Assembly (NCBI GenBank): GCA_037576215.1
Contig: JBANDB010000001.1
Coordinates: forward strand, 3,038,001 to 3,102,000
From: Armillaria gallica
Lineage: Eukaryota > Basidiomycota > Agaricomycetes > Agaricales > Physalacriaceae
Direction of reading: 5' to 3'
DNA length: 64,000 bases
Shown here: piece after piece, positions 23,414 through 35,074 of the stretch
Layout of the letters: every line of letters begins with the position of its first letter
Position numbering within the stretch: the stretch's first letter is position 1
Made by a program: the position numbers and the translations under genes
Notes under the pieces: model-generated
The model's database searches: none
Told to the model about the DNA's origin: nothing
What the model saw: only the letters and a program-made list of their open reading frames with translations

Positions 23414-25021
23414 GGGGGAATCACGGTCAACGAGGTAGTGGTTTATGAGGATAACACAAACCAAACTCCCAATAAATACAGAGCACTCCAAGTCCGTCAA
23501 GGTTAGGAAAGATGATCACCACTTCTATGACAACACGACCAGAAAATTTCTATTCTTGAACTCCTTCAAGGGTTCTGCGACTGCCGTATGCGAAACGAGT
23601 AGAGTATCAGCGATCAACAAACGAGGCACTGCCGGCGCTAGAACCTTAAAGACCGCGTGCATTGCGAGGATAACTATAGTTCGTATTAGTATTGCTACCG
23701 GCACGAGGGAACACCCCGTCGCAGCGTACCGTTGGAAAATAGTACGTCGGCGGGAGAGAGTCTTGGCACCGCCACCGAAACCAAAGCACAAACGGTCGCC
23801 ACACGCCATTAAAAACAGCACGACGGCAGAAGTGGACCTCGCCAATGTCACAGTGACGCAAGCGAAATACCACTCCGTCACCGCAGCACAGCATTAGAAA
23901 ATGAGGCGGTGGCAGGAACGATACTCGTTGCAACGACAAAAACCAAAGCAAAAGGCAACATCTCTCGGGACAGGGAATAGAAGGTTCAGTGAATCGCAAC
24001 ACAAAAAGGAATGACCGTACAATGATGGAATGGTGGTCGCCGTAAACCAGAACCCCGCGAGATGGCGAGTGCAGGTGGTGCGTGTGATGGAGCAGTCATT
24101 GCAGTCAACACAGGATTGCGTCCCTTTGCGGTACTAGATTAAGACTTTAACAGCAAAAGATTTCAATGCAGCTTCTGAGACTGTTGAACATGGATCTTTT
24201 CGCAGCATGAATCACGGATTGTATAAAAGCGAGGTGTTGGCATCGTGGCGTTGAACTGAAATCAGTTTCACAAACATCTGTAAATAAAATCATTCTTCAG
24301 TGCCATCAACGGGAGTCGTGGCCTATAGTCAGAAGGGGACAGTGGTATGGTGTTTTCCTCCTCCTCGTATATAGCAGTAGAGCCAAATTGAAGGTATGTT
24401 CAACATTCTGCCATGGCGTTCACGCTCCAATGAGTTTTAGACGAGCGGGGATCAAACGGGGATACTCCCACAGACTCATTGACAAGTCGGCCGGCCCCTT
24501 CCTAGCTGTCATATTCACGTCGCCTCTAATACATTGGTACAATGGCTAAAAAAGCCCTCCCGCCAGTGAGCGATGTCATGTTCAAGTTCGCTTCCATGGA
24601 GACGTCAGAAGCAAAGGATGGGAGGGGGAATGGACATCCTGGAGCGCCCGATGGATAAAAGTGAGGTTTTCCGAGTCTCCCTCTGTCTCTCTGTTACCCT
24701 TCGTCGCGGTTCTATATCATTATGGTGTACTCTTTCACCCTGCTTCATAGGTCGTTCGACGGCTGGACTCTAACTTCGACTGTGAGGCATCTAGAATTGC
24801 GCGTGGATAATCGAGGCTGAGGCCGAAGATCTATTCCTCTATGCTACTTAACGCAACAAACACATTATCGTGATGAAAGGATTTCAGGATTCCGAGTCCA
24901 TCGTATGTAGAAACGACCTATAGATATGCCAAGATGTTAAGACTACAATAAAAGTAGATAAGCTATTGCGTGTACCGTCAAAAAACAGGGAAGAACTGTA
25001 CACAGTGCGTCACCGGCATCT
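23414..25021. repeat. linker between copies 5 and 6, with about 400 bp of extra sequence
   Basis: Upstream flank of copy 5 up to about 23690, then roughly 400 bp (23690-24090) absent from the other linkers. Linker homology then resumes at GCAGTCAACACAGGATTGCG (24098). The extra part carries overlapping frames on both strands (23445-24002) without recognisable domains, and I see no clear terminal repeats. The rest, to 25021, parallels 11270-12085. Confidence 0.55.
23471..23478 (-). promoter_or_regulatory. TATA-like box of copy 5
   Basis: TATTTATT on the minus strand about 60 bp upstream of the ATG, the subfamily A form shared with copy 1. Confidence 0.5.
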
Positions 25022-26486
25022 TCATCGACTCGAAGCCGCCGCCTCGTCCACTACAATAGAACCGCAGGCGACATCCTCGTAAGGGGATAAACGGTTGTGC
25101 AGGAGCGAGTGATTCCACAGATGAGGCGAGGTCTCCGGAGAAACGTCAGTGTTTGGGTGGGCATAATCGGCTACAGAACGACGCGTTGGAGAAGGTTCCT
25201 AAGAAACGAAAATCCTGTCTCAGTTCGGGAATGAGAGGTAATAGAAGCAAATCAATTCACCCTGACAGATATCTCGCGCTGAGTTTCGAGGTCACCGTCA
25301 AGGTCTAGACTTGTCGGTCCATCTTCCCAGGAGTTCGTCAGACGGTGCTCTTGCGAACGCGACCTCATAGAAGCTGATGCCATTTCACTTCCCTGCCTGG
25401 AATCGTCTGGATGAGCACGATGTCCTGCCGTGATACGTCCTACGAGAACCGTTGGGGCAATTCCCTGCACAATACGTTTAATAAACGATAACGGAGTCGA
25501 AGGTTGCTAACGCACCTTGACAACACCAGCGACGATATCGAAGTAATGCATTCTCAAATCATCACGAATGGCGAAAGCCAAAAAGAGGATTAGAGATACT
25601 GAATAGAGAGCCGAGGATTCTACCAGCGCTTCGACGAAACGGTGAAAAGCTCCTAGTCGCCCCTCTGCTCCTTGTCTGAACCTAGTGACAGTCAAGATGC
25701 GGCGAATGATAAGCAACGTGCACCATAATGTCGTCGCGAGAATGAAGGATGTATAGAGCACAGGGAAAACGTCGGCGGATCCATTGGCGTATTCATGATA
25801 TACTGCCATGATTTTTGATACTACATAACAAGTTAGGACGTGAAAAGGGTCGACAAGATCATACAACTTACCCGTCGCGGAAAACAGGAAAAATATCGGA
25901 AGCACAATAATGAGCCAGCGCCGTCCCCAAACCACCCAGCAACACCAAATCTAGAGTCAATTTATCGGTGAACTGATATAGAGTGCCCAGCAGTCGCGCG
26001 CACCATATACAAGTCTGTGAGACTGGTGCTGACGGAGGCTGCGATACCCGTCTCCAAATAGAATGCTCGCATACCGTTAAGCTTCGAATATACGGTCCGA
26101 AAACTTTTCCCATTTCCGATGAATGCAGAATGCATAGATGACCAACCCACAGCAAAACTGGTGGTAATCAGAATATAGAGGAGAATAATAACGAGGACCA
26201 GGGTTTGTCGAATCGGCCAAAGTTTATTGATTACTGTGCCATTCACTTCAGCTTCGAAGTCGGGATAGAGACGCTAGCTCACATATATTCCACAGCGTAA
26301 CAGCAAGAATGCCTGTGTACACACCTGTCATCGGTCAGCACTTGAATGACATGACACAGAAGGTTGCTGCATACCGTGCAACAGTGCATAGAGCATCCCA
26401 CAATTCAGCTGAGTGTCCAGAAATTGAAATATGTAAGCACTCCCGTCGCCGGTAAGATCTAGTGGAATATCTGCACGGGTCACCAT
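25022..26486 (-). CDS. seven-segment membrane protein, array copy 6 (subfamily B, intact)
   Basis: Best gene model of the array. Exons are 26375-26486, 26283-26324, 26004-26233, 25872-25950, 25516-25820, 25261-25464 and 25022-25198, all with GT..AG introns of 49-62 bp; joined they give 382 residues. Exon 1 begins MVTRADIPLDLTGDGSAY. Hydrophobic segments are YALLHGVYTGILAVTLWNI, TLVLVIILLYILITTSFAV, the SLTDLYMIWCCWVVWG region, WLIIVLPIFFLFSATV, VLYTSFILATTLWCTLLIIR, a VESSALYSVSLILFLAF segment, and the last between YFDIVAG and GIAPTVLVGR. The tail is soluble, Ser/Arg-rich and acidic near its end. This is the only intact member of the B subfamily here. Function unknown; seven-segment topology suggests a receptor or transporter-like protein, without further support. 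Confidence 0.8.
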
Positions 26487-28115
26487 GAGCAATAGGGTGG
26501 TAGTTTACGAGAATAACACACACCAAACCTCACATTATATATAGAAGGCGCTACAAGTCCGTCAAGGTTGGAAAAGATGATCACTATCGTCCTCAGTTTT
26601 ATGGAAACATCAAAGCCAGAAGATTTTCCTTGAACTCCTTGAAGTGTTCTTCGGAGACTCCATCGAAGCCGTATATGCTTGACCAATGTCGGCGGCGTAT
26701 AAAGGATCAACAAAGGAGCGCCAGGACCAAGACCGCGTGCATTGCTAGAAAAAGCACAGTTGGAGCACAAGATTGCGTCCCGTTGTGGTACTACCGCGTC
26801 TCTCAACAGGAGATCTCAATGTAGCTTCTAAGACTGTTGATCGGGATCCTTTGCGGCAGAAACAACAGATTGTATAAGAGCGAGGTTGTTAGCATCGGAC
26901 AGGAAAGATTTCGTGCGGGAGGGAGGGAGGAGTTGCAGAGTCGACAAACATGCGTAAATAATCCTTCTTGCCGTCACGGCCGCAGGGTGCCGGAGTCTTC
27001 CCTCTCCGAGTACAGTGGCCAAGCCTAAATCGAAGGGTACGTTCAACGTTCTGCCATTTCGTTCATGCTCTAATGATTCTTTTCACGAACCGGTTAGCAG
27101 GATGCTCCTGCAGACACGTCGACAGGCCGGTCCCTTCTCCTGGCCCTACCCGTCGTATTCTCACCTCTGATACTCGCCTCTCCACAAGGCTAAAAACGCG
27201 TCGACCAGTCAGCCACGCCGGTTTCGAATTCGCTTCCATGGAGATGTCGGGAGCAAAGGATGGGAGGAGGGATGGACAAAAGGCCCGACGTTCCCCTCCG
27301 AGTCCCCTCTGTCTCTCTGTTACCCTTCGTCGCGATTCTGCGTGGCGTCCTTTACCCTTCGTGCGGCGGGTCGTCCTGAGTCGTGGGCAGGGGCTGTACA
27401 TGTGTTTGCGACGGGAAGTCTACCAGGCCAAGATGGCGTCTGCGTGGAATGGAAGACCCGAGGTTAGGGTGGATCCGTTTATCGTTCCACTGTTAACTTC
27501 ATGCTCACAAATTGAAAATACTCCATTTTTCGCGTATCGCCTGTTTGTAAACTCCCTCGGCTATGTCAGTAAAGTTCGTCAGAGTGGACAATCGAGATAG
27601 CAGGAAGGTAACGAGCCTAAAAGAGGGTGTGGAAATCGAGGAACAACTATATCCTTTGCATTCGACGCCATCGTTCTGGAAGACTGTGAACAGGTTTACT
27701 TTCGAAGCAAAGTCTTTGGGTTTCTCATAGGAGGACCACGGACGACGGGACACTTTGATTTCAAGCATGAAGCATCTTGGTAGAATTGCGTGCGGACAAT
27801 CCAGGCCGAGGTCGAGGGTCTACCACTCCGCTGTGTAGAGAGCCAGCTCATACTTCTCAGTCTATTACAAAAATAACATGCAAGAAAATACAAGAGTGTC
27901 CGAGTCCGAGACTTCGAGACCGTCGTATCTAGTAACGACGTACGAATATATGGTACGATGATATGGCTACAGACCTAATAAAAGAGTACACAGGCTATTT
28001 AATACATATCCCTGATTACTGTGGAGACAATCGTCAAAAGTCAGAAAGCGATTCGAAAGAGGGTTTTGTATACAGCGTGCCATTGGAGGTTTCCATTCTT
28101 TTCAAAGCTACATCT
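26487..28115. repeat. linker between copies 6 and 7
   Basis: Near-duplicate of the linker between copies 2 and 3 (13456-15189). Landmarks are TCTCAACAGGAGATCTC near 26801, GGTTTCGAATTCGCTTCCATGG near 27220, and the 3' flank of copy 7 with GGTACGATGATATGGCTACAG near 27950. No gene. Confidence 0.6.
26535..26543 (-). promoter_or_regulatory. TATA box of copy 6
   Basis: TATATATAA on the minus strand about 50 bp upstream of the ATG of the intact B gene. Confidence 0.55.
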
Positions 28116-29601
28116 TCATCGACTCAAAGCTGTCGCTTCATCCACCACGGTAGAATCATAGGTAGTATCCTCATAAAGGGATAAACCGTGGTAAGGGAGC
28201 GAGCGATTCCTGAGATGAGGCGAGGTATCCGGAGAAACATCAGCGTTTGCATGGGCATAATCGGCTAAAACGGAGACAGAGCGAAGTGTTGGCGAAGGTT
28301 CCTAAGAAACAGAGATCTTGATTCAGCTCGGGACAGAGAGGCAATCGAAGGAAATCAATGTACCCTGACAGAACTCTCACGCTGAGCTTCGAGGTCACCA
28401 TCAAGCATTGGACTTGTCCGGTCACCTTCCTGGGAGCTCGTCCGGCTGTGCTCTTGTGAACGCGACCTGATAGAAGCTGACCCGATCACGCTTCCTTGCC
28501 AGGAATCATCTGGATGGGCTCGATGTCCAACTGTGACACGTCCTACGATGAGCGTTGGAGCAACTCCCTACACAAATTGTTTGGTAAATGATAATGGAGT
28601 CTAATTTCATCGACGCACCTTTGCGATGCTAGCTATGACATCAAGGTAATACATTCCGAAATCTCCGCGAATAACGAGAGCCAAATATACAATCAGGGAT
28701 ATTGAATAGAGAGCGGAGGATTCAACAAGCACTTCAATGAAATGTTGATAAACTCTCAATCGACCGCCTGCTCCACGCTTGACTCTGGCAACAATGAAAA
28801 TGCGATAAATGATGAGCAGCGTGCACCATAATGTCGTCGCCAGGCAGAAAGATATATAGAGCATTTGAAGTACTAGGTCGGAGTATGGATTGGAGATATG
28901 AAAGTAAAAGTCATATACCTCAATAAATTTTGACACTATGCATACGGTTGGTCATACCATGAGTGTGTATATGAGATTGGACACTTTACCAGTTGCGGAA
29001 ATTAGGGAGAATATTGGAAGCAGAACAACGAGCCAGTGTCGTCCCCAAACCATCCAACAACACCAAATCTAGAGTCAAAATAATGGTGAGCTGGTGTGGA
29101 TCCCCAGTAGAGTTGCGCACACCATATATAAGTCTGTGAGAATGGTGCTCATGGAGGATGTGATACTCCTCTCCCAATAGACTGCTTCGGCCACATTAAA
29201 AAGGTTCAAATATACAGTACAAAAATCTTGACGGTTTTCGATGAACGCGGAACCTATGGTCGACCAATTGGCAGCAAAAGTGGCGGTAATCAGAGCATAG
29301 AGGAGAATGATGACGACGACCATGGCTCGTCGGATCGGCCAACGTTTATTGATGACTGCCATTTATCAGCATAGATATTGCCGTGGAGATGCTCCTGCCT
29401 CACATATATTCCACAATGTAACGGCAAGAATGCCGGTATATATGCCTGTCATCAATCAACACCTACATGTCAAATTTCTGAATGACATTGCCCACCATGC
29501 AAAAGCGCGTAGAGAATTCCGGAGTTCAGATCAGCATCAAGAAATTGAAAAAAGACGTCGTCATCGGTAACAGCTAACAGAATATCTGCCTGAGTTGCCA
29601 T
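28116..29601 (-). CDS. seven-segment membrane protein, array copy 7 (subfamily A, intact)
   Basis: ATG 29601 starts exon 1 (MATQADILLAVTDDDVFF), two residues shorter than in the neighbours. The following exons are GIYTGILAVTLWNI; FINKRWPIRRAMVVV to DLYM; IWCCWMVWGRHWLVVLLPIF; VSKFIEVYDFYFHISNPYSD with SFCLATTLWCTLLIIYRIFI and the VLVESSALYS block; then GVAPTLIVGRVTVGHRAHPD. The last exon (EPSPTLRSVSVLADYAHAN..) ends at TGA 28116-28118. All six introns have GT..AG ends and keep the frame. The loop after segment 4 is longer than in the B copies. It is the last member of the alternating block; upstream the linker homology stops near 30.0 kb. Confidence 0.77.
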
Positions 29602-29659
29602 AGGGGAAAGCGAGAGCAACGGGGTAGCGGTCTATGAGAATAACACACTGAACCTCCTA

Positions 29660-29668
29660 TTATATAAA
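29660..29668 (-). promoter_or_regulatory. TATA box of copy 7
   Basis: TTTATATAA on the minus strand about 60 bp upstream of the ATG; copy 9 has the same form. Confidence 0.5.
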
Positions 29669-30370
29669 GGGCACTAGAAGTCCGTCGAGGTGGAAAAAGA
29701 TGGTCACTGAGGATTCTTGAGTTCTATGACAACATCTAATCAGACAGACTTCCCTTGAGTTCCTTGACGTTCAAGTGTTCGGCGACCTCAGCGTAGCGGC
29801 ATCATAACGACCAACGTTGGCATGGTCAACAACAGAGGCGGTGCGCGCCGGCCGAAGCACGGTTTTCATCGAATTGAGAATGCGCGAGTTGTGATAAGCG
29901 CCGAGTCAGAGTAGCGTCCTTTGTGGTACTACATCAATGTACGGAGATCTGTGTAAGATCGCTACGCACCTTCTAAGACCTTCTAACATTTACCGACCTT
30001 GGATGCATCTATATCGTCGAACAGACCAAAAATAAACCGAGGCGGTCGCAATAGGCTGGGAGAGATCGATTCATTCTCGTAGATGCAATGATACTCATTG
30101 AAATGAGGTGGTCGGTCCGCGATGGTGACGATTACAAGTCGAGTCAAAAATAGCAAGTGCGTGGAGTTAGTGGTAACGAGGTAGGGCCTCGACGGGTCGC
30201 AGAGATTCAAGAAAGAAGTCGACGACGGCACTGCATGTAACAGGATATGATATAGAGAATCACAGTGGTGGAAAATATGAAGGTATAACATAGAAACAGA
30301 CAGCGAAAAGGATACGAACCCAAAAAATCAGCTTGTCATAGATATTTGTATGAAAGGGCAAAGGGTTCGA
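29669..30370. other. end of array; no recognisable gene
   Basis: Up to about 30000 the sequence is the upstream flank of copy 7; a shortened relative is at 45000-45210 upstream of copy 9. A minus-strand frame at 29983-30291 (102 codons) has no recognised domain and no paralogue support. Confidence 0.45.
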
Positions 30371-30379
30371 AGGAGATTT

Positions 30380-31620
30380 GCGAGACCCTCACGCCAATGC
30401 TATTCAAACGACAGAAGGTCATACTCTCGCGCGTCCACATGCGCATGGTTGACTGCAACATTTCAAGGGAGAGAGTAAAAGAAACTAGATTACCCCGGCA
30501 TCGTAAAGCGAGGAATTATCCTCCAGTCTATGACAGCAGTCCCTTTTTCAGAGACTTGTAAGCGCCTTGTAGCACCTTCATAGTCACCACGAGCCATCGT
30601 ATGACTATACTTTTGTTTTCTTCAACAGGGAAGAGCACGATCCCGCCTAGAGAAAGATCATATCAGCGCTAGTAGCGAGGTGCAGAGCAGAATCATACGA
30701 ACACAGACTATGTCCGTGTGGTACTAAATCAAGATGCCAAAAGATGAATGGAGCCCGGGAGGAGAATCAGCGGATCCTCCATAGGAGATTCCAGCGCAAC
30801 TTCCAGGTTGTGCCCGTTCACGATCAGGACATATTTGTCTTGGTCTCGTAATGGGGTTGAGAGGTACACATCAGAGAAGGATATCTTCGCTGCTGTACTA
30901 TAGATAGTCACGCAGTTTTCATACCAAGAACTGTTGTATTGTTTTCAAATTATTAACAGACGAAACTCGAAACAAAACGGCTCTCATCCTGGGCTCGACG
31001 GAGTGAACAGGCTGTGTGAACGTATCAGGGACAACGCACGGGAACAATGATCTTATGAACTCACCTTAACTTGAACAATCCCACTTGGTCTCTTCCTGAA
31101 GCTAATTTTTCTTCGTTCGCTAACCAGACTATGTCGTCGTTGATGATACCGGAGAGGCAACGAAAAAATGGAGTTGGATGCGGCCGAGCCTCGATGTCGT
31201 GAAAAGGCAGAAACAGAGACGCCACACACTCCCGTACACTCAGTCAAGATGGCAAGTCATGATGTTGAGAACATATGATGTCCGCGCCAGTTGCTTCATG
31301 CAGCGGTGCCATATCCCAACCTTCTGTCCTGCGGAAAAACGGGATTGGCGAGATATTGCTTGATATCGGAGACCGAACACTTTCGAAGGCATCCTCGTTG
31401 TTGAAACATGTACTTTGGAAAGCGATGGTAGAGGGGATGTCGTACGCAATTGATGTTGCTACTATTAGATGGATCTTGTTAGGAGCCTGAGAACGAGAAA
31501 ACATCACGCACCGAGTATCAAATGGCGTCTCCACGTCATTTTTGGCCCAATAACCCATAAGCACCTTTAAAACATCCCTTGAATCCAGAAAAATGGGCAC
31601 TACTTGCTATGGTGCTGGAG
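30380..31620. repeat. segmental duplication, copy 1 (partner at 51140-52330)
   Basis: Same orientation and order of blocks as 51140-52330, for example GGAGGAGAATCAGCGGATCC at about 30759 and 51417, AGACGAAACTCGAAAC versus AGACGAAAGCATGAAAC, and TTGGCGAGATATTGCTTGAT at about 31344 and 52047. Both copies lie on the upstream side of a minus-strand seven-segment gene (copy 7 and the truncated copy 10), so the duplication included the gene and its upstream flank. A minus-strand frame at 31244-31600 shares a block (SPISSNISPIPF) with the partner, so an old exon is possible; I do not recognise it. Confidence 0.65.
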
Positions 31621-31947
31621 TATCGAATGGACGGACCAGAACTAGTCATGGTCTCGGGAGCGACCAGGTGGCAGGCGCTCATTGACACTGCTATCTAAAA
31701 TAGGCAATCTCCGTCAAAGTCGATCTCTTCGCACCACGGTCCACCTCGCGTTCTGGTCGTTATGCACGCAATTAACAATCAAAGGGAAAGTGACATTACA
31801 GAGAGTTCAAGTAACGCACGAAACCAAATAACTATCAGAAGCGAGCTGACTCGGAAGTCCGAAACATTCAGAGTCCACAAATTAAAATATTAAATTGTTC
31901 CCAAGCCAGGCTCTTGCGACCACTACGTCCCATCAACGACTATTCCG

Positions 31948-33182
31948 TTACACACAACTAGCGTCCCCATCTGAGAGTCGTTCCCAATTTTCAAGAACAT
32001 CGCTCTGCATAGTATTTTCCTGGGTGCTCGTCTCAGTGCGAACACGGGAAGACGTCCGGAAATGAAGAGACGATACGGCGCTTTCTTGCAATGAATCGTT
32101 CGCCCGTGTATGTCCTGCAGCAGCACGGCCAACGAAGAGAGTGGGAGCGATTCCCTATGCCGCCTTTTGATAAATATTCAAAGCTAGGACGATTATAAAC
32201 ACACCTTCGTAACGTTCGTTATGCTGTCAAGGTAATATACTCCAATGTTGTCGCGAAGGATGAAAGCAAGATACAGAGCTGCCGGTAAAGCATAGATAGC
32301 TGAAGATTCAACAAGAACTTCAATGAAGTAGCGGTAGGGCCCTAGTCGACCCTCTGCTTCATATCTAACACGAACAATAGTCGAAATGCGGTAGATAATA
32401 AGTAACGTGCACCATAAGGTCGTCGTCAGATTGAAAGATATATAGAGGATACTGAATATCTGGAAAGTTCCGTTTCCGAGTTGGACGCACAGTTCGACGA
32501 GCCACAGCACTAGGTAAATGGTGGGTTGACAAAAAAACGGAAAATCTAGCTACCATACCAGTTCCTGATGTTAAAAAAAGGGTTGGCAGCAGAACGAAAA
32601 TCCAGCGCCGTTGCCAGACCACCCAGCAACACCAGATCTGATAATACTGGTCAGTTATCTCGTATAAACCTCCATTGAGCGAAATTTCACGTACCATGTG
32701 GGAGTTTGAGATGATAGTACAGATGGAGGCCGTTATACGCGTCCCAAATGGGTCTACTGGAATCGGTTTGATAAGCTCCTGGTATACGGTCTTGAATTTC
32801 GGCCCATTTCCGATGAAGGCAGAAGTCCGACATGACCAATTGAACGCGAAATTAAGGGTTGTCAAGTTATAGAGCATGATAACCATGAAGACCTTTGATT
32901 GACGTTGAATAGGCTGAAAGTTGTTCATGACTGTGTTGTACTTCAGCTTTGAACATAGAATATGGACGCATATGACTTACGAATATTCCACAACGCAACG
33001 GCAACGACGCTAGTGTATATGCCTACGTGTATCGGCAATTATATCACAATCTAGACTTTTGAGAAACAGTACGTGCCATGCAATAGCGCGTATAGGATGA
33101 TTGAGTTCAACTCGGCGTCAAGATATTTGAATATGCCGTCATTGGTGGGGTCGGCAAGGAGGATACCAGTCTGAACACACAT
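31948..33182 (-). CDS. seven-segment membrane protein, divergent copy 8
   Basis: Same exon order as the array but much more diverged. ATG 33182 starts MCVQTGILLADPTNDGIF. Exon 2 is GIYTSVVAVALWNI and exon 3 begins LMNNFQPIQRQSKVFMVIML. Exon 4 begins IWCCWVVWQRRWIFVLLPTL, exon 5 holds SFNLTTTLWCTLLIIYRIS and a VESSAIYALPAALYLAF segment. Exon 6 (GIAPTLFVGRAAAGHTRAND) runs straight to TAA 31948-31950 with no seventh exon, giving a shorter tail (..SDGDASCV). Exon 1 ends in CATG followed by GCACGT where the other copies have GTGGGC or GTATGC. The first intron would therefore need a GC donor, or the gene is broken there. The exon 6 style (AAAGHT) links it to copy 9. Upstream a CCATATAATGGG box near 33234 may be its TATA element. 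Confidence 0.65.
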
Positions 33183-33249
33183 GCGGTAAACAAGAGCAAG
33201 ACTTGCAGAAAAAATCACATACCAGAATTCCCATTATATGGATACTGTC

Positions 33250-34240
33250 ATAGGGTGGACCCATTGATCACCGAAACGATACTCACTGATGGGAGAAGAT
33301 CGCGTCTGGCTTGAAGCTAATGGCAGGCTGAAAATGTTTCGAACCGTTCCGTGACTCGATACCCATCGGAATTCGGATGACTAGTATAAAGGCAACTCGC
33401 AACGGAGGCATGACCCGGAGCATCGTATCCTTGGAGTAGACTCTAGAGACCGTACCAGTAGCAGCAGAAAGCCGGGATGCAAAAACCAAGGAGCTCAGTT
33501 TAGAAAAGGATGACAGGCATCCGGGAACAGAATCGTTCTGATTCAAGAGAGACCTGGAAGCAACTTCTGAGATCCGCGATGGTACAAAATCATGGTGCCA
33601 AGAAACGATAGGTCGCCGCATGACTCAACAGAAGTAGCAGTGCGAGAGAGGAGCACGGGAAATTTCTTGACACTCTTGTTGTTGTGCTTGGGACATGAGT
33701 TGAGCATAGTAGATACTTTTGTCCCACCTCATCCCGCATTATAATTGTACATGGGCTTCTACCACAAAGCCTGTCCTGAAGAATGCTGCGGAATGTGGGA
33801 TTTAATATGATTTCTATAATGGTGGTATTTTTATCTAGGCTGAGGCACGAGGGAGGAGAGAAGATAACTCAGAAGGGCTTCATATGGTTCAAGGCCAACG
33901 AACTAAAATTATAAATCCTGTGTCAAGAGCGGTCTTGCGTGCTGTCTCAAGTTTCCAAGTACAATGATGATTTATAGAGGATGAGGAGCTGAAGGACAAT
34001 CGGCAAGCCCCGGTGAAATTCAGCTGTTCAGAATCGGCAATCAGAAAAGTGTCTCTGTCGTCCATATCCCACTGAGACATATCGTATTGGGGCTGAGTAT
34101 CGCTATATTCAGCGGGCTCATCTAACCACTTCAAATAAGCTTCAATGTCATGGTGTGAATCCTTGTTTCACTGCAAAAATTAACAGAAAATTGTTCCAAG
34201 AGCCTTAGATATCATGCACGACCATTATGCACTGATACAT
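33250..34240. other. no recognisable gene
   Basis: A minus-strand frame of 112 codons (33283-33621) and a second of 81 codons (33889-34134) lack recognisable motifs. CpG dinucleotides become visibly rarer from about 33.8 kb. Confidence 0.4.
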
Positions 34241-34304
34241 TCTGGAGTTTAATCATGGGAATGGCTTTGGCAAGAGCATCGATCAGCCTCATTGTATTGG
34301 TTTT

Positions 34305-34900
34305 GTTGATAGCAATGATCCGGATGCATTTGGATTTCTTAATCCAGATGACGTGATTCAGGCTATTCACTTGGGACCAGTTTTTGCAAGGGGCCATACC
34401 TCTGATTTCCTTCCATTGTCTATTGCTCAATGTCCAGATGAGTAAGACAAAGACTGGGAGTGCTTCTATGTAAATATGTATGTTTTCAATCTTGCTATCT
34501 TTTGTTGTTCTGACCTTATCCCTATTGCTAGGCGTGTAGATAGGGACATGCTCATGCATTTTTGTGGTCTTGGTGTGAAGCCCAGGTGCTTCAAAAGGAG
34601 AGATTTGAAGCATTCAACATTCCTGGTCATTATGAAGATTCAGGAGATACAAGGATGTCAGATACAGATGTGGGAATGTCAGATGGAGATGAAAAGGAGT
34701 CAGATATGTCCTCTGGTTCAAGTATGGCTCTGTAAAAGATGAGATTGATGAGGATGAGTGGGACAATGTTGAGTCTGATGAAGATGAGGGTAGAGAAGAG
34801 GGCTGGTGTGATAAGACAACAATCCCATTGATGCTGGAGGGCTTGAGAACATTGATGACATAGAAGTGCTCAGCTATTCTCGACTTTAAATCTGATTTTG
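34305..34900 (+). pseudogene. DNA-transposon ORF remnant (Plavaka/KDZ-type, broken)
   Basis: The plus strand reads DPDAFGFLNPDDVIQAIHLG, PVFARGHTSDFLPLSIAQ, then a TAA stop, DKDWECFYVNMYV, and after an intron-like gap RVDRDMLMHFCGLGV. This series (a GF-[IL]-[ND]-P-x-x-V-I box, a DW-x-x-[FY]-YVN box, and VDRDM-x-M followed by a Gly-rich turn) is, as I recall, the C-terminal signature of a large protein of agaricomycete DNA transposons of the Plavaka/KDZ group. Downstream, acidic Asp/Glu-rich frames (34620-34870) fit the usual acidic tail. At least one stop and several frame changes show it is dead. It sits in CpG-poor sequence, fitting old, methylation-decayed transposon DNA. Confidence 0.6.
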
Positions 34901-35074
34901 ATAATATAAGTCCTTATATCTGAGATAATCCCCAAAGTGTGCATATGGTAAGAAAAGTACATACATAAACTGCATACAAAAATATTAAAGTAAGTGATAT
35001 TCACCAGTAGAAAGCTGCAAGAGTCTTTGAAAGGATTCCAGGAAGTGATGTGACAGATCGCCTGACTGTCACAA

